39,684 nt of DNA from Patescibacteria group bacterium (GCA_024277435.1 JAJRVJ010000016.1:1-39684), one strand, 5' to 3'. Positions 9,956-20,126 are shown, numbered from the stretch's first letter. Numbers and translations: made by a program. The notes: generated by a model from the letters alone, not told the origin.

Positions 9956-10387
9956 CTATTTCAAGTTTACAGAAGCACCAGCTTCTTCAAGCTGGCCTTT
10001 AATTGCCTCAGCTTCTTCCTTCTTCAAACCTTCTTTAACTACTGCAGGAGCCCCGTCTACTACATCCTTAGCTTCTTTAAGCCCAAGATCTGTAATTGCA
10101 CGAACTGCTTTAATTACCGCAATTTTGTTTGCGCCAACTTCAGCTAATTCAACGTCGAAACTATCCTTTTCTTCAACTTCTTCTCCGCTAGCCCCTGGAG
10201 CCATAGCCATAGCCATTGGTGCAGCAGATGAAACACCGAACTTATCTTCAAGAATCTTTACTAGTTCTGCAAGATCTAGAACAGACATTTTTTCGATTTC
10301 CTCTACAAGTTTTTTGAACTTTTCAGGAACCTCAACTGCCTTATCTTCTTCTACTGCTGCATCGTCTTTTTTTTCTTCTTCTGACAT
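9956..10387 (-). CDS. rplL: 50S ribosomal protein L7/L12
   Basis: 143 aa; [72 protein letters not shown]. Confidence 0.97.
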   Translation of the reverse strand: MSEEEKKDDAAVEEDKAVEVPEKFKKLVEEIEKMSVLDLAELVKILEDKFGVSSAAPMAMAMAPGASGEEVEEKDSFDVELAEVGANKIAVIKAVRAITDLGLKEAKDVVDGAPAVVKEGLKKEEAEAIKGQLEEAGASVNLK

Positions 10388-10425
10388 ATGATTATATTAG
10401 TATTAATTATCTATAATTAAGTCTC

Positions 10426-10944
10426 CTAACTTTCTTTCTGCTCCTTAATGGCATTTAATGCAGTCACTAATCCGCGTAGATTACCGGACATTACATTTAC
10501 AAAGCCAGACATCGGTGCATTTAGTGATCCAACCACCTTAGCAAGCAATTCTTGCTTCGTAGGTAGAGTAGACATTTGTTGAACTTGCGCAGCGTCAATG
10601 AAGTTAGACTCTAGTAGTCCACCATAAAACTCAATGTCTTTATGGTCCTTCTTGAAATCTGCGATTACTTTAGCTGGCAGAACTTCATCGCTACCAGTAG
10701 CAATTGCTACTTGTGCGGATACAGCATCGTCAGCCACCTCTATCTTTTTGTTTTTAAACGCTAATTGCAATAATTTGCGCTTAATTACTCGCACCTTAGT
10801 ATCTTCTTCGCGTAATTTACTGCGAAGCTCCTCAAACTGGTGCACAGTAAGATTAGCGTAGTTGAAGAATACAACACCCTTATTATCAAGTGTTTCTTCA
10901 AGCAATGCTAACTCCTCTTTCTTCTGTTGTAGAGTTTTAGCCAT
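10426..10944 (-). CDS. rplJ: 50S ribosomal protein L10
   Basis: 172 aa; MAKTLQQKKEELALLEETL...FFNYANLTVHQFEELRSKLREEDTKVRVIKRKLLQLA; adjacent to rplL. Confidence 0.95.
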   Translation of the reverse strand: MAKTLQQKKEELALLEETLDNKGVVFFNYANLTVHQFEELRSKLREEDTKVRVIKRKLLQLAFKNKKIEVADDAVSAQVAIATGSDEVLPAKVIADFKKDHKDIEFYGGLLESNFIDAAQVQQMSTLPTKQELLAKVVGSLNAPMSGFVNVMSGNLRGLVTALNAIKEQKES

Positions 10945-10957
10945 AAAAAAATAAAAA

Positions 10958-10976
10958 TGCGGTTAATTCTACCGCA
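10958..10976 (-). terminator. Putative attenuator terminator immediately upstream of rplJ
   Basis: Minus strand: TGCGGT-AGAATTA-ACCGCA followed by TTTTTATTTTTTT, directly abutting the rplJ ATG. Confidence 0.6.
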
Positions 10977-11019
10977 GACAATAAGCATCCAACTATTGGA
11001 TGTACACATTAATTTGTGT

Positions 11020-11066
11020 GCCTCTACATAGGTATTACGCAATTAATCTTGCTCCTATGGTCTACG
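11020..11066 (-). ncRNA. Ribosomal protein L10 leader-like element
   Basis: Minus strand GUAGACCAUAGGAGCAAGAUUAAUUGCGUAAUACCUAUGUAGAGGC, resembling the L10 leader core (GUAGAC..AGG...CCU...GAGG), located between promoter and rplJ. Confidence 0.6.
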
Positions 11067-11077
11067 ATAGCCAGGTA

Positions 11078-11106
11078 ATAATACCCAATCACATAAAATT
11101 GGTCAA
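11078..11106 (-). promoter_or_regulatory. Sigma70-type promoter for rplJL
   Basis: TTGACC (11106-11101) N17 TATTAT (11083-11078) on the minus strand. Confidence 0.7.
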
Positions 11107-11151
11107 GCACTCTTGTGGAAAAGTACGGCATGCGCTATTGTACCTTCAGTT

Positions 11152-12936
11152 ATGAAGTTTTATTCATCTATAAAGCCATATCTATTAATATTATCTGCAT
11201 TTACTGCGGTATTATTGATGGCCCCGAATTTTTCTAAATTTCTTACCGGATTCATTGAAGGGCAAAGTGATGATGGTCATAAATTGATGGTACTTGTGAC
11301 CATCATTTTGGTATTCTCCGTAGGTTTTATAGTGTACTACTTAGCGAAATCAACCTTTATACCTTCTTTTGTACTGGTGATTCTATTTGGATTTGCTGCG
11401 AAGGACCTCTTTCAACCTATTTTCTACGATCAATTCACTATTAATGTAATTACAACGCTCGGTGCTGTGTACATTTTGTTTGGCGGCGGTTTGGAAACTC
11501 CATTCAAAAATTTCAAGAAGTTATTCCGTTACATATTTTCACTAGCATTTGTTGGAACGTTTATTACTTCAATTTCACTATCCTGGATTATCGTTGTTGT
11601 GGCTAAGCTGGCTGGTTTTGAAATATCATTACCAGCTATTATTGTATTAGGTACTGCGCTGGCTTCAACTGATCCCGCTGCGATTATCCCCTGTTTTGAA
11701 AATCTTGTATTCAAAAAACATAGGGTTAAATATATTGCCATAAGTGAAAGCGCCCTTAATGATGTTATTGGCGCAATTCTCACGATTGCTTTTTTAACAC
11801 TCTTTCAAAATGGCCTGGATGTAAGTTCTATTGGTGAAGCATATGGATTCTTATTAACAGCTGATACATTCTTTCTTCTGGCTAAGAGCGTAGTTGTAGG
11901 AATTATTGTTGGTGTATTAGGCTACTACATTTTAGAATTTTGGAATAAATTTAAACAACGCTCACAAGCGGAAGAAGAAACGGATAATGCATTTTTCTTG
12001 GCAATTCCAATTCTCACATTTGCTATTGGTGAATTGTTTGGTGGTCCAGGCAGTGGCTTCCTCGCAGCGTTCCTCAGCGCTCTCTTATTCAGCCTGAGCG
12101 ACCATATTAAGCATGTAGAGCACTATTTCAATAGTACGGTAAAATCATTCATGAAACCGATGATTTTCATCATTCTAGGATCATTGATTGATTTACCAAA
12201 ACTCATTGAATTCGCCCCAATTGGTATCATTGTTGCCATTATTTTCATGTTCGTACTACGACCAATTGTCGTATTTAGTACACTTGGGCCGTTCGTTGGA
12301 AAAGGTGAGAAATTATCAATACGTGAATTAATATTTCTATCGTTTGTACGTGAAACTGGCGTTATTCCGGCAGTGTTATTAATTACGTTAGCGGGGTCTG
12401 GAATTGCTAGCGCTGAGGTCATTCTACCTATTGGTATGTGGGTTATTCTATTAACACTACTCATTGAACCGCCTCTCACGCCATGGCTAGCAAAACGCTT
12501 GAAAGTTGCTGACAGGATTGATCCAGAACCAATTACTCAACTTGGTGGCGGAACACAACCCACTGCCGTACTAGTATCGCGCGGAGCTTCGTTTGCTCGC
12601 CGCTTACCAAATGTAGTAGACTGGGCTGTAAAACATAATATATTTTCGGTTGCTATTTTGCATAGCCCTGAAGAAAAATATAGCGATGAATATGTTCAAG
12701 AAAAACAAGAGATTGCTGACGCGCTCTTCCTTAAAATAAATAAAGACCGCGCCAATAAACAAGAAAAAGAGATTCGGTTTGAATACATTTCTAGCCAAGG
12801 ATATTTACAAGATAATATTCAGCGTTATATTGATACACACGAAAATATTTCTATCATCTTTGCAGGAAAACGCATGCTTGATATACGATCTAAAGATATT
12901 AAAGAACTCTCTGTTCCATTCCTGTTTATCGATTAA
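11152..12936 (+). CDS. Cation:proton antiporter (CPA family)
   Basis: ORF 11113..12936; start MKFYSSIKPYL at 11152. Many TM segments, GTALASTDPAAIIPC, SESALNDVIGAILTIAF. Confidence 0.85.
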   Translation: MKFYSSIKPYLLILSAFTAVLLMAPNFSKFLTGFIEGQSDDGHKLMVLVTIILVFSVGFIVYYLAKSTFIPSFVLVILFGFAAKDLFQPIFYDQFTINVITTLGAVYILFGGGLETPFKNFKKLFRYIFSLAFVGTFITSISLSWIIVVVAKLAGFEISLPAIIVLGTALASTDPAAIIPCFENLVFKKHRVKYIAISESALNDVIGAILTIAFLTLFQNGLDVSSIGEAYGFLLTADTFFLLAKSVVVGIIVGVLGYYILEFWNKFKQRSQAEEETDNAFFLAIPILTFAIGELFGGPGSGFLAAFLSALLFSLSDHIKHVEHYFNSTVKSFMKPMIFIILGSLIDLPKLIEFAPIGIIVAIIFMFVLRPIVVFSTLGPFVGKGEKLSIRELIFLSFVRETGVIPAVLLITLAGSGIASAEVILPIGMWVILLTLLIEPPLTPWLAKRLKVADRIDPEPITQLGGGTQPTAVLVSRGASFARRLPNVVDWAVKHNIFSVAILHSPEEKYSDEYVQEKQEIADALFLKINKDRANKQEKEIRFEYISSQGYLQDNIQRYIDTHENISIIFAGKRMLDIRSKDIKELSVPFLFID

Positions 12937-12945
12937 TAGATAAAC

Positions 12946-13635
12946 TTAATTTGTCACGGTTGTTCCGCGGAACGACTTATTTGTAATAGCGTTACGAACG
13001 TTATCTAATTTATTTCCATTTAATATACGTACAGTAACATCATGTTTCTGAGCGATTTTTGCAGCAATCGGATCGAACGGCACGTTTAGTCCTGGATCCC
13101 AAGTTGATCCAATAATCTTACGAAACTCTTTCCAGTTGATATCAACTATTTTTTCAGCTGTTTTAAACTTTTGAGGATCTTTAGTATATACGTAATCAAT
13201 ATTTGATAGATTAATTACAGTATGAATATCATTTTCTACAGCTAAGCGTACCGCATCATAATCGGTAGACCTACCTGGCTTCCAACCAGCGCCAACAAAT
13301 ATTGGATACTTCCACCGTAATTTAATACGAGGATCAGTAATAATTTCCGCATTCACTTTAGTGCCGAATAATTGTTTTACTAATTGTGCATTTAATAATG
13401 ATGCTTGAATACCAATCCAATCTAACGAATCATTTGATATTGTAGAGTTTACCTTCCTTCCTGCATCCTGATAATCACGAGCCACAGAGCCTCCACCAGT
13501 AAAAATCACGAATCGATATCGACTTGAGAGTTGATTAATAAGCTTTGTAAATTTTCGTAAATATGTTGTATCAACGGCATCTGGAACAATAATTGATCCG
13601 CCGAGTGATAAAATTACAGTTGGACGTTTTGCCAT
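12946..13635 (-). CDS. pyrH: UMP kinase, archaeal-type-like
   Basis: 229 aa; LSLGGSIIVPDAVDTTYLRKF, FTGGGSVARDYQDA, TDYDAVRLA. Confidence 0.75.
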   Translation of the reverse strand: MAKRPTVILSLGGSIIVPDAVDTTYLRKFTKLINQLSSRYRFVIFTGGGSVARDYQDAGRKVNSTISNDSLDWIGIQASLLNAQLVKQLFGTKVNAEIITDPRIKLRWKYPIFVGAGWKPGRSTDYDAVRLAVENDIHTVINLSNIDYVYTKDPQKFKTAEKIVDINWKEFRKIIGSTWDPGLNVPFDPIAAKIAQKHDVTVRILNGNKLDNVRNAITNKSFRGTTVTN

Positions 13636-13641
13636 AATAGA

Positions 13642-14661
13642 TTAATCGTAATATTGTGCCCGTTTAGTTAGATGTTGATCGTATGTTTGTGAATACAATA
13701 CCTCGCCCTCAGGGGTTGTAAGAAAGTAATAATACGAACTCTCTTCAGGATACACGGCTGCTGTTAAAGAATCCAGCCCTGGATTAGCAATTGGCGTTGG
13801 CGGTAAACCATCATTACGATATGTATTATACGCCGATTCTACCTGTAAATCGGTACTGCTAGGAGTAGTAGTACCCTTATGGGTAACATAATTAATTGTT
13901 GCATCAGATTGTATGCGCATTCCCTGATCTAACCGCTTCCAAAAAATCCCAGCCACAATTGCTTTATCCTTGGGAGTCTGCACCTCTTTTTCAACAATAC
14001 TCGCAAGAATGAGTGTATCGTAATTTGTTCTACCGCTCGCAATAACATCATTAGCCATTTGCTCGGTGTATTGAGTGCCAAAATTATTTAATAGACGCTC
14101 AATAATACCAATTTCCGTTTCGCCATCAAAAATGCGATACGTATCTGGAAATAAATACCCAATCAATCCGGCGCTATTTGGCTTAGCTTGCAAAAATGGA
14201 TATTCTGTACCAGGAATAATATCCTCAACGTTTTTCGTGTTTGCAACAGCAATAAATGTGTCGTAATTTACCAATTCAGCATTAGCTAAATATTCTGCAA
14301 TATCATCAATTGTCCAGCCCTCAAGCAGAGTAATCTCCACCTCATCTTGCTGTTGACGTTTCTCGGTAATTTCATCTAGTACATCAGACATAGAAATCTC
14401 ACCAGAAAACTGATAAGTACCCGACTTAATGTTCGTGCGCTCTCCGGTGAGAACTGCGTGCGCTAAAAATGCGGAACGAGAATTAATCACACCAGCCGTA
14501 AAGAGCACATCAACCGCTCCTTCAGTTCCAATATTATCCTCTATAGTAACTGATATCGTATCATCTAAAGAGATTACCTTCCCAACTTGAAACAAATACA
14601 CGCTAAACACAATAGCGAGCATAACAAATAGGCCTATAACCAGGCCAACTATATACCTCAT
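13642..14661 (-). CDS. mltG: Endolytic transglycosylase MltG (YceG-like)
   Basis: 339 aa; YLFPDTYRI, LILASIVEKE, GMRIQSDATINY, YNTYRNDGLPPTPIANPG. Confidence 0.93.
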   Translation of the reverse strand: MRYIVGLVIGLFVMLAIVFSVYLFQVGKVISLDDTISVTIEDNIGTEGAVDVLFTAGVINSRSAFLAHAVLTGERTNIKSGTYQFSGEISMSDVLDEITEKRQQQDEVEITLLEGWTIDDIAEYLANAELVNYDTFIAVANTKNVEDIIPGTEYPFLQAKPNSAGLIGYLFPDTYRIFDGETEIGIIERLLNNFGTQYTEQMANDVIASGRTNYDTLILASIVEKEVQTPKDKAIVAGIFWKRLDQGMRIQSDATINYVTHKGTTTPSSTDLQVESAYNTYRNDGLPPTPIANPGLDSLTAAVYPEESSYYYFLTTPEGEVLYSQTYDQHLTKRAQYYD

Positions 14662-15704
14662 AGCAATTCTGAACGACCTTGCTTTTTTAATTCGCTCACA
14701 AGTTTTTTTACATCTTGACTGCGTGATTTATCGCAAACCAATAACGCATCACCCGTATCAACAATAACGATATTGTGTAACCCAATGGTAGCTATAAACT
14801 TTTCCGTATCAGAAAAAACTAATGTATCACTGCTATTAATATCAATGTGATCGGCTTTACTGTAATTTTCATGTTCTGCGTTTGCTAATTCAGTTTTTAA
14901 ACGCGACCAATCACCAATATCATTCCAGCCAAAGCTACCGGAAATCGCCAATATCTTATCGGTTTTTTCGATAATTGCGTAATCGACAGCAACTTTTTCT
15001 ATCGATGAATATATCTCATTTAATCGTTCTGGATGCTCCTGAATTTCAATCAGTTTCTTATACATTTCTGGTTGATGCTTTTCGAATAGCTTCAAAACAG
15101 TATCGGCTCGCCATACGAACATATTTGCATTCCACAAATAATTTCCAGCCTGTATAAATTGTTCAGCAAGATCTGCGTTTGGCTTCTCTTTAAACGATTT
15201 TACTTTAAATACCTCGGCTTGCATTTCTTCATCCAACTCGATGTAGCCGTAACCTGTATCAGGAGTGGTTGGATTAATTCCAATACATAAAATATGATCA
15301 GGATTCTTTTTAATTGCTTCCTCGGCAAGCTTTAATACCCGTTGAAACTCTTTGGAATCGTTAATAACGTGGTCGGAGCCAAGACTGGCAATAATAGCCT
15401 GAGGATTTTCACGAGCAATGGTAATTGTTTCTAATCCAACAGCTGCAGCGGTATCACGCAATGATGGCTCGATAATTAAATTTTCCTTGGGTATATCTGG
15501 AACGTTTTCAAGAATACTCTCCTTGGCATCCGCATTGCAAGAAACATACACATGACTATCATCTGTAATGTCTTTTACACGATTTACAGACTCTTGCAGC
15601 AATGTATGCTGGCTCACAAGAGCATGAAGTTGTTTAGGTTTACTAACACGTGATACAGGCCATAATCTAGTACCTACACCACCGGCGCGAATAACAATGT
15701 ACAT
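14658..15704 (-). CDS. manC: Mannose-1-phosphate guanylyltransferase
   Basis: 348 aa; AGGVGTRLWPVSR..KPKQ, GSDHVI, GYGYIELDEE, FKEKP. Confidence 0.9.
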   Translation of the reverse strand: MYIVIRAGGVGTRLWPVSRVSKPKQLHALVSQHTLLQESVNRVKDITDDSHVYVSCNADAKESILENVPDIPKENLIIEPSLRDTAAAVGLETITIARENPQAIIASLGSDHVINDSKEFQRVLKLAEEAIKKNPDHILCIGINPTTPDTGYGYIELDEEMQAEVFKVKSFKEKPNADLAEQFIQAGNYLWNANMFVWRADTVLKLFEKHQPEMYKKLIEIQEHPERLNEIYSSIEKVAVDYAIIEKTDKILAISGSFGWNDIGDWSRLKTELANAEHENYSKADHIDINSSDTLVFSDTEKFIATIGLHNIVIVDTGDALLVCDKSRSQDVKKLVSELKKQGRSELL

Positions 15705-15714
15705 AGAGGCAATT

Positions 15715-16485
15715 CTACAATATTATGGTAATAATTACAACCGCAGCCAAAACTATCCGATACCAGGCAAATGGTCGCAAACTATATCGTTTAAAAAATT
15801 CAAGCAAGAACTTAATAACCACTATCCCTGTAATACACGAAATAATTACTCCTATTATCGTAAGTTGCAGCTCCGAACTCGGGATACCTACCTGCCACAC
15901 GTCGTACACCTTCTTTAGCGTAGCACCGCCTATTACAGGAACGGCCATAAGAAATGAAAATCGCGCTGCATCCGAACGGGTTAGTCCTAATAACAATCCT
16001 GTAGAGATAGTAACTCCAGATCGAGATGTACCTGGAATCAACGCCACTATTTGTGATACACCAATCAGCAAGGCCTGCTTATACGACAATTCTGTTAACT
16101 GCATACTTTGCTTTGCCTTACGCTCTACCCATAAGAATACCAGTGCGATTAATACAAGCATTACTACCACTACAATAGGTGCTCGCAAATATGCATCAAT
16201 AACATCTTCAAAGAGCAAACCAACTAGAGCGGCTGGAATACTACTAATAAGCAATAAACCGAATACTCTTGGTGCTGTTCGCAGATAGTGTATAATATCT
16301 TTACTAAAGAAAATGATTATTGCTAGCAACGTTCCTGCGTGCAAGGCTACGTCGAAGGCTAATTCTGAAGTAAGTTCTAAATTGACTACCTCATGAAGTA
16401 GTACTAGATGACCAGAGGACGATATTGGCGCAAACTCCGCAATACCTTGAACAACTGCTAGTATAATTGTATATATATATTCCAT
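15715..16485 (-). CDS. uppP: Undecaprenyl-diphosphatase UppP/BacA
   Basis: 256 aa; VVQGIAEFAPISSSGHLVL, IPGTSRSGVTIS. Confidence 0.95.
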   Translation of the reverse strand: MEYIYTIILAVVQGIAEFAPISSSGHLVLLHEVVNLELTSELAFDVALHAGTLLAIIIFFSKDIIHYLRTAPRVFGLLLISSIPAALVGLLFEDVIDAYLRAPIVVVVMLVLIALVFLWVERKAKQSMQLTELSYKQALLIGVSQIVALIPGTSRSGVTISTGLLLGLTRSDAARFSFLMAVPVIGGATLKKVYDVWQVGIPSSELQLTIIGVIISCITGIVVIKFLLEFFKRYSLRPFAWYRIVLAAVVIITIIL

Positions 16486-16942
16486 GTATCAATTTCTTCA
16501 ACAAATTCAATTGTTATTTATTCCATTAGCTGGATTGATTATAACACAGCTTGTTAAGGTAGCAATTGATCGCATAAAAAAACGAAATCTTCATTTTCGC
16601 CTGCGTTACTTGAATTACTATGGTGGCATGCCATCGGCGCATTCAGCCCTGTTCGCTGCCCTTATCACAACAAGTTGGCTACACTTTGGCTGGCAATCGT
16701 TTGAGTTTGCCGTAAGCGTTATATTATATCTTGTTGTTGTGCGTGACGCCGTTGGCATTCGTTGGCATCTTGGTGAACACGGTAGTATTTTGAAGCAACT
16801 TATTTTTGAGCATGTTAAAGATCACGATACCATTGCTCATAATAAAATTGTTACGAGGCTTGGCCATACGCCAGCCCAAGCCTTCGTTGGTACCGTATGC
16901 GGCACCATTATTGCTGCACTACTCTACTGGTGGCTCAATTAA
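16484..16942 (+). CDS. Divergent PAP2 family (DUF212) protein
   Basis: 152 aa; GGMPSAHSALFAAL, VVRDAVGIR, RLGHTPAQAFVGTVCG. Confidence 0.9.
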   Translation: MYQFLQQIQLLFIPLAGLIITQLVKVAIDRIKKRNLHFRLRYLNYYGGMPSAHSALFAALITTSWLHFGWQSFEFAVSVILYLVVVRDAVGIRWHLGEHGSILKQLIFEHVKDHDTIAHNKIVTRLGHTPAQAFVGTVCGTIIAALLYWWLN

Positions 16943-16951
16943 TATAATCTA

Positions 16952-17638
16952 TTAATATTGTTTTTCTGGGGGCTTTGGAAGAATGCGGCCAATCGCTGTT
17001 AAATTTCCCTCTCGCTCAATAACGGTTGTAAGAAGTACTTCTGTAGTGTGTAGATGTGAAGCATCGGCCTCTAGCACATAATCTTCGCCCTCAATGCGAG
17101 TAAGCAAACCAACGTGACCCGATTCAAAAAACAGAATGTCGAATTCATTACGATGCTCTTCTGGGTCAAGCTTGGCATTCATATGATCAAACCACGTCAA
17201 CCAATTTTGGGTATTACTTGAAAATTCATTATTACTTGGCTTGCCTTGATATCCAGTTGGATTACTTTCAAAATCAACTAGCATTTCTTGGCCAAAGAAT
17301 ATTCCTACATTTGCATAGGCGCGCTCTACCAAATGCTCTGAAGTAACAAAGCCAATACGTAATGGTACCTCAACAGACACGCCATTAGTATAATCATATA
17401 ACGAACCCTTCATGGAAAAGGTTTCTTTATAAAAATCTAAACTATTATCCTCTCCGTCATTATCAATATCTGTATCTTCAATATTATTAATTGCATCACC
17501 ATCAATATCTAAATCTTCTCGATTTAATATTCCATCATTATCTATATCACCGTAGTAGAAAAAACCATTTGCTTTATACACATGATTGTTCACATAGAAC
17601 AGCGCAGCAATACCCAGAATAAATACAATTCCCCCCAT
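16952..17638 (-). CDS. Membrane-anchored protein with thrombospondin type 3-like Ca-binding repeats and an NlpC/P60-like C-terminal region
   Basis: 228 aa; DIDNDGILNREDLDIDGDAINNIEDTDIDNDGEDNSLDF; later FDILFFESGHVGLLTRIEGEDYVLEADASH. Confidence 0.55.
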   Translation of the reverse strand: MGGIVFILGIAALFYVNNHVYKANGFFYYGDIDNDGILNREDLDIDGDAINNIEDTDIDNDGEDNSLDFYKETFSMKGSLYDYTNGVSVEVPLRIGFVTSEHLVERAYANVGIFFGQEMLVDFESNPTGYQGKPSNNEFSSNTQNWLTWFDHMNAKLDPEEHRNEFDILFFESGHVGLLTRIEGEDYVLEADASHLHTTEVLLTTVIEREGNLTAIGRILPKPPEKQY

Positions 17639-17677
17639 AACAATAAATGGTTTTATGAATTTGCGATGTGCGTCTCG

Positions 17678-18217
17678 TCAATACGTATATATCGCTAACA
17701 ATATTACAAACAACTCTCCTCCTAATCCTGTAACCTGACTATACTGCATGAATACGCTATTTCTATACCAAGAAATACTAGAGAAACCGTATAAATTATC
17801 GCTAAATGGAGCAAATAGAACGGTGAGGCCAATAATCATATCGGCTAGTACATGAGTAATCGTACCAGCAAAAAAGAGTAGTATAAGAATTACAAAAAAA
17901 CGCTTCTTCGTTAGCCAAGCAGCAATAAATAAAATTACAACCAGTGATAGATAAATAACAATGCTGTGAGTGTACAGCTGCCGATGAGATGCACCGGCAT
18001 CAATAAAATAAATATAGAGCAAATCGATATCCGGTATCATCGCACCAACAATAGTGGCAAGATACACGTAACAACGTTGCTTAGATGAAAAACCTTCTCC
18101 ATTCCACCATCGTTGTGTAACGCGAGCTGCAAGATAGCCAAAAGGACCGTGCCCAATAATCATATCGGCGGCAGTATACCACGCTAAAACCATATTGACA
18201 ATGAGCGATAAAATCAC
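17678..18217 (-). CDS. YdjM/DUF457-like metal-dependent membrane hydrolase
   Basis: 179 aa; MIPDIDLL, SHRQLYTHSIVIY, THVLADMI. Confidence 0.7.
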   Translation of the reverse strand: MILSLIVNMVLAWYTAADMIIGHGPFGYLAARVTQRWWNGEGFSSKQRCYVYLATIVGAMIPDIDLLYIYFIDAGASHRQLYTHSIVIYLSLVVILFIAAWLTKKRFFVILILLFFAGTITHVLADMIIGLTVLFAPFSDNLYGFSSISWYRNSVFMQYSQVTGLGGELFVILLAIYTY

Positions 18218-18231
18218 TATGATTGTGTCAT

Positions 18232-19329
18232 ATGCATCGTAAGCAACGAGTTGTTCTCAAAATCGGTAGTAGCGTTTTGCTCAATAATAAACCGAGGTTA
18301 GATCGGGAGTGGGTAAAAAAGCTAGCGCAGCAATTTAAAAAAATTCATGACGACCATGAACTTATTATTGTGTGTTCAGGAGCTGCTAGTGAGGGAAAGA
18401 ATCACGTGCAACTTACTCCTGAGGGGAAAAGTAAATATACAACTATTGCCCGTAGACAACTCTATGCTGCAGTTGGTCAACCAGCGATTATTCATAACTT
18501 TATAAATGCCTTCGCTCCTCTTGGGATTACTATCGGGCAAGCCTTACTTACCAGAAATACATTCTCGGAATTGAATCGCTATCATAATACTACGGCGGTA
18601 TTGAATCATATGTTGGAAGAAAATATTTTGCCATTTATTAATGGTAATGATGTTATTACTACTATGGAACTTTCGGCTGGCGGAAATGATGGATTAGCGG
18701 CCATCGTTGCTATTGCCCTAGATGCTGATCGGCTTATTCTAATGACCGATACCGATGGTGTATATGATAAAAATCCATTCAAAGAACCTGATGCTAAAAA
18801 ATTTCATACCGTGAAAGATCCGGATGTATTACTACGAATGATTGATAATCAAATAAGTGAAACGGGTGTTGGTGGAATGTATGCAAAAATTGAAGCCGCT
18901 CGCCTCGCCTGGTACGCTGGAATTCAAACGGTTATAGCTAATGGAATGAACTTAGATGCCTATCCACATATAATGGATAATGAACCTCCTGGAACACATT
19001 TTATCCCACCAGCTGTACCATCACATTCTGAGCAAGCTAAAATTCGTTGGTTTTTATCAGCCCGCAATAACTTTGGTTCCGTAATTATTGACGATGGGGC
19101 TGAGGCCGCCTTGAAAGATCGTAAGAGTTTATTATTTGTTGGCATTACTGAAGTAAAAGGTGAATTTTCATCTGGCGATATCATCAGCATTGAAAATACG
19201 CAGGGACAAATCATCGCCTGTGGCTGGGTAGCGTACAGTGCCAACGAATTACGTAAGCATCAAAGTACTACCGAGCCACTAGGGAAACCCGTGGTACACG
19301 CTAATAAGCTAAAATTATTATATGTTTAA
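18232..19329 (+). CDS. proB: Glutamate 5-kinase
   Basis: VVLKIGSSVL, NGNDVI, LMTDTDGVYDKNP, GVGGMYAKIEAA; C-terminal PUA-like domain. ATG at 18232 (listed start 18223 is TTG). Confidence 0.95.
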   Translation: MHRKQRVVLKIGSSVLLNNKPRLDREWVKKLAQQFKKIHDDHELIIVCSGAASEGKNHVQLTPEGKSKYTTIARRQLYAAVGQPAIIHNFINAFAPLGITIGQALLTRNTFSELNRYHNTTAVLNHMLEENILPFINGNDVITTMELSAGGNDGLAAIVAIALDADRLILMTDTDGVYDKNPFKEPDAKKFHTVKDPDVLLRMIDNQISETGVGGMYAKIEAARLAWYAGIQTVIANGMNLDAYPHIMDNEPPGTHFIPPAVPSHSEQAKIRWFLSARNNFGSVIIDDGAEAALKDRKSLLFVGITEVKGEFSSGDIISIENTQGQIIACGWVAYSANELRKHQSTTEPLGKPVVHANKLKLLYV

Positions 19330-20122
19330 AGATTCTATTCTACTTATTGGCGGAGGAACGATGGGTGAAATTGTTCTGCAAGGATTATTAAAGAATGTAT
19401 CACCAGATACAATTACTATTGGAGAAATGAATACTGATCGCGCTCAGTACCTTGAAGAAGAATACTCCATAACCGCACTTCCTACCACTTCTGAACATGC
19501 GAAAAAAGCTGGAACAATTATATTGGCTGTTAAACCACAAAATGTTACCGAAGTAGCGGAAATAATAAACGCAGGCCTCAACAAGCAATTGATTATTTCG
19601 GTAATGGCAGGAGTATCTACCAATCGACTATCTACACTCTTCAAGAGTAAGCGCGTAATACGCACAATGCCAAACACTCTTGCAAAAATAGGTTTGGGTA
19701 TGACCGTATGGACAGACACTGTTGATGTAAGTGATGAGGAACGCGAGTTCGTTACTGCCGTACTTGAACAATTTGGCAAAACCCTTTATGTAGATACGGA
19801 TGATGATATCGATAAGGCTACAGCGGTAAATGGTTCTGGACCGGCATATGTATTCCTATTTGCTGAACACTTAATCACAGCAGCTAAGGAACTTGGCCTT
19901 GATGAAATGACCGCTCAATTGTTAGTTGAACAAACATTGCGTGGTGCCGGAGAATTACTCAGCCTAAGTAAGGAACCAGCTAATGAACTTCGTTCACTGG
20001 TAACTTCCAAGGGCGGGACAACAGAAGCAGCCATCACATCTCTACCCCAAGAAGACTTACAAGCCGCCTGGACGCAAGCCTTGCAAGCCGCCTATGCTCG
20101 CGCCAAAGAATTGAACGACTAA
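19322..20122 (+). CDS. proC: Pyrroline-5-carboxylate reductase
   Basis: 266 aa; GGGTMGE, VKPQN, ISVMAGVS, RTMPNTLAKIGLGMT, AVNGSGPAYVFLF. Confidence 0.96.
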   Translation: MFKDSILLIGGGTMGEIVLQGLLKNVSPDTITIGEMNTDRAQYLEEEYSITALPTTSEHAKKAGTIILAVKPQNVTEVAEIINAGLNKQLIISVMAGVSTNRLSTLFKSKRVIRTMPNTLAKIGLGMTVWTDTVDVSDEEREFVTAVLEQFGKTLYVDTDDDIDKATAVNGSGPAYVFLFAEHLITAAKELGLDEMTAQLLVEQTLRGAGELLSLSKEPANELRSLVTSKGGTTEAAITSLPQEDLQAAWTQALQAAYARAKELND

Positions 20123-20126
20123 GCCT

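Noticed and set aside
15725-16288. 187-aa + strand ORF and similar antisense ORFs (e.g. 3225..3590, 12123..12479, 19444..19779, 35094..35303)
   Set aside because: They lie antisense to well-supported genes (uppP, TolB-like, antiporter, proC, lysJ/lysZ region) and show no recognisable protein character.
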